A stretch of 64,000 nt of DNA from Dokdonella fugitiva. Lineage in GTDB: Bacteria; Pseudomonadota; Gammaproteobacteria; Xanthomonadales; Rhodanobacteraceae. Below, one piece after another: positions 63,044 to 64,000 of the stretch. The notes under the pieces are model-generated. The model saw nothing but the letters and a program-made list of their open reading frames with translations, was not told the origin of the DNA and did no database searches. The translations under genes were made by a program, and so were the position numbers. The stretch spans positions 224,019-288,018 of the forward strand of contig NZ_SLWQ01000004.1 of NCBI RefSeq assembly GCF_004342425.1. The letters run 5' to 3'. Position 1 is the first letter of the stretch, and each line of letters begins with the position of its first letter.

Positions 63044-64000
63044 TCAGCCCGAGGCCGGCATGACCTTCACCGCCGCCTTGTCCTCGACACGCGACTGGCC
63101 ATCGACGACGACCGTCTCGCCGGCGGCGAGCCCGCGCTCGATCACCGCCTCGCCGGCGACCACGCGCGCGACGCCGACACTGCGCTGTTCGGCGGTCTGG
63201 TCGCTGTGCACGACGAACACGTAAGCGCCGTCGGGGCCGTTCTGCACCGCCCGTGCCGGCACGACGATCGCGTCCGGATCATGGCCGATCGTGAGGCTCA
63301 CGCCGACCAGCTGGCCCGGCCACAGCACGTGCCCCGTATTCGGGAACTCGGCACGCAGGCGCACCGTGCCCGTGCTCGTGTCGACCGCGTTGTCGATGAA
63401 CGCGACCTTGCCCTCGACCGGCTCGTCGATGCCGACCACGCTGGCACGGGCGATCAGCGGCGCGGCCTTCTGCGCGGCCTGCACGCGGCCGAGCAGCGCG
63501 GACGGCAGCGAGAAATTCACGTAGATCGGCTCGATCTGGTTGATCGTGACGAGCGGATTGGTGTCGTTCGCCTTCACCACGTTGCCGGGCTGGATCAGGA
63601 TGCGGCCGATGCGGCCCGCCAGCGGCGCATGGATGTCGGTATAGGACAGCGCGACGCGCGCGGCCGCGACGTTCGCCTCGTCGACCTTCACGCTCGCGCG
63701 CGCGGCTTCGAGATTGGTGCGGTACTGTTCCATCTGGTCGGCCGAGAGATAGCCCTTCGCCGCGAGATCCTCGTAGCGCTTCACCTGCGAGCGCGCCTGC
63801 GCCAGCGTCGCCTGGTCCTTCGCCTGCTGGGCCAACGCCTGCTGCAGGGCCGCCTGCGCGGGGCGCGGGTCGATGCGGAACAGCAGCTGGCCCGCGCTCA
63901 CGTCGGCGCCGTCCTTGACGAAGGATTCGAGCAGCTGCCCGTCGACGAGGGATTTCACCGCGACGCTGTTGATCGCCTCGACGTTGCCGGGCGCATTGGC
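63044..64000 (-). CDS. RND efflux periplasmic adaptor, N terminus cut off by window
   Basis: The frame stays open to the window edge at 64000, giving at least 318 residues; the start lies outside. The visible part begins NAPGNVEAINSVAVKSLVDGQL, the lipoyl/barrel-sandwich entrance of membrane fusion proteins. A coiled-coil hairpin (QALAQQAKDQATLAQARSQ, LEAARASVKVDEANVAAAR), IHAPLAGRIGRILIQPGN and the beta-barrel (VGIDEPVEGKVAFIDNAVD) follow. It connects the RND permease, encoded 13 bases downstream, to the outer membrane channel. Confidence 0.93.
   Translation of the reverse strand, partial: ANAPGNVEAINSVAVKSLVDGQLLESFVKDGADVSAGQLLFRIDPRPAQAALQQALAQQAKDQATLAQARSQVKRYEDLAAKGYLSADQMEQYRTNLEAARASVKVDEANVAAARVALSYTDIHAPLAGRIGRILIQPGNVVKANDTNPLVTINQIEPIYVNFSLPSALLGRVQAAQKAAPLIARASVVGIDEPVEGKVAFIDNAVDTSTGTVRLRAEFPNTGHVLWPGQLVGVSLTIGHDPDAIVVPARAVQNGPDGAYVFVVHSDQTAEQRSVGVARVVAGEAVIERGLAAGETVVVDGQSRVEDKAAVKVMPASG

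Noticed and set aside
60349..63063. 904-codon frame antisense to the RND permease gene
   Set aside because: Shadow of the RND gene, with an Arg/His-rich low-complexity translation.

Overview
The window is one continuous stretch of uniformly GC-rich (about 70 percent) bacterial chromosome with tightly packed genes. The gene families (a UgpC-type sugar ABC system, an Entner-Doudoroff operon, Zur, DUF885, winged-helix/TPR regulators, PknB-type kinases with TPRs, exported repeat proteins ending in FADGF) point to a gammaproteobacterium of the Xanthomonadales (Lysobacterales), possibly Dokdonella-like. This placement is inference from gene content. I see no rRNA, tRNA, CRISPR array, prophage or insertion sequence, and no gene-free stretch longer than 300 bases.

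Bases 1-15658 form a carbohydrate region. A plus-strand operon encodes a glycoamylase/GH144-like enzyme (5' end cut off), a solute-binding lipoprotein, two permeases and a large discoidin-plus-(alpha/alpha)6 glycosidase-like protein. It converges on a minus-strand operon bgl-zwf-glk-pgl-edd-eda, which takes beta-glucosides through glucose 6-phosphate to pyruvate and glyceraldehyde 3-phosphate. The transporter ATPase gene is divergent from bgl, and a LacI-type operator lies between them. Together the genes read as hydrolyse, import, cleave and oxidise a beta-glucoside; beta-1,2-glucan is one possible substrate.

Bases 15.7-28.9 kb carry mostly housekeeping genes: zur, a zinc-ribbon membrane protein, gltX, a 5'-nucleotidase-like lipoprotein, a DUF885 lipoprotein, a PAP2 phosphatase, ispG, an unrecognised 556-residue protein, a cardiolipin synthase-like protein and xseA. 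Bases 28.8-34.8 kb hold a signalling cluster of an ECF sigma factor, an exported beta-helix protein and a Ser/Thr kinase with TPRs. Bases 34.9-43.7 kb carry an aldehyde dehydrogenase, a TetR regulator divergent from a membrane protein across a perfect palindrome, SRPBCC, VOC and AraC genes, two exported lipoproteins, a small membrane protein and a wax ester synthase/DGAT.

Bases 43.9-58.5 kb carry two cation/proton antiporters, a winged-helix/TolB-like/TPR regulator divergent from a seven-bladed FG-GAP propeller protein, GNAT and Slp genes, a soluble PQQ dehydrogenase, an MBL-fold hydrolase, a LytS/LytTR-type two-component system, a CDF transporter and two YjbR-family genes. The right end holds a GNAT gene, an exported AhpD-like protein and an RND efflux pump whose adaptor gene runs off the window. 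Convergent pairs are often closed by strong hairpins or by overlapping stops.
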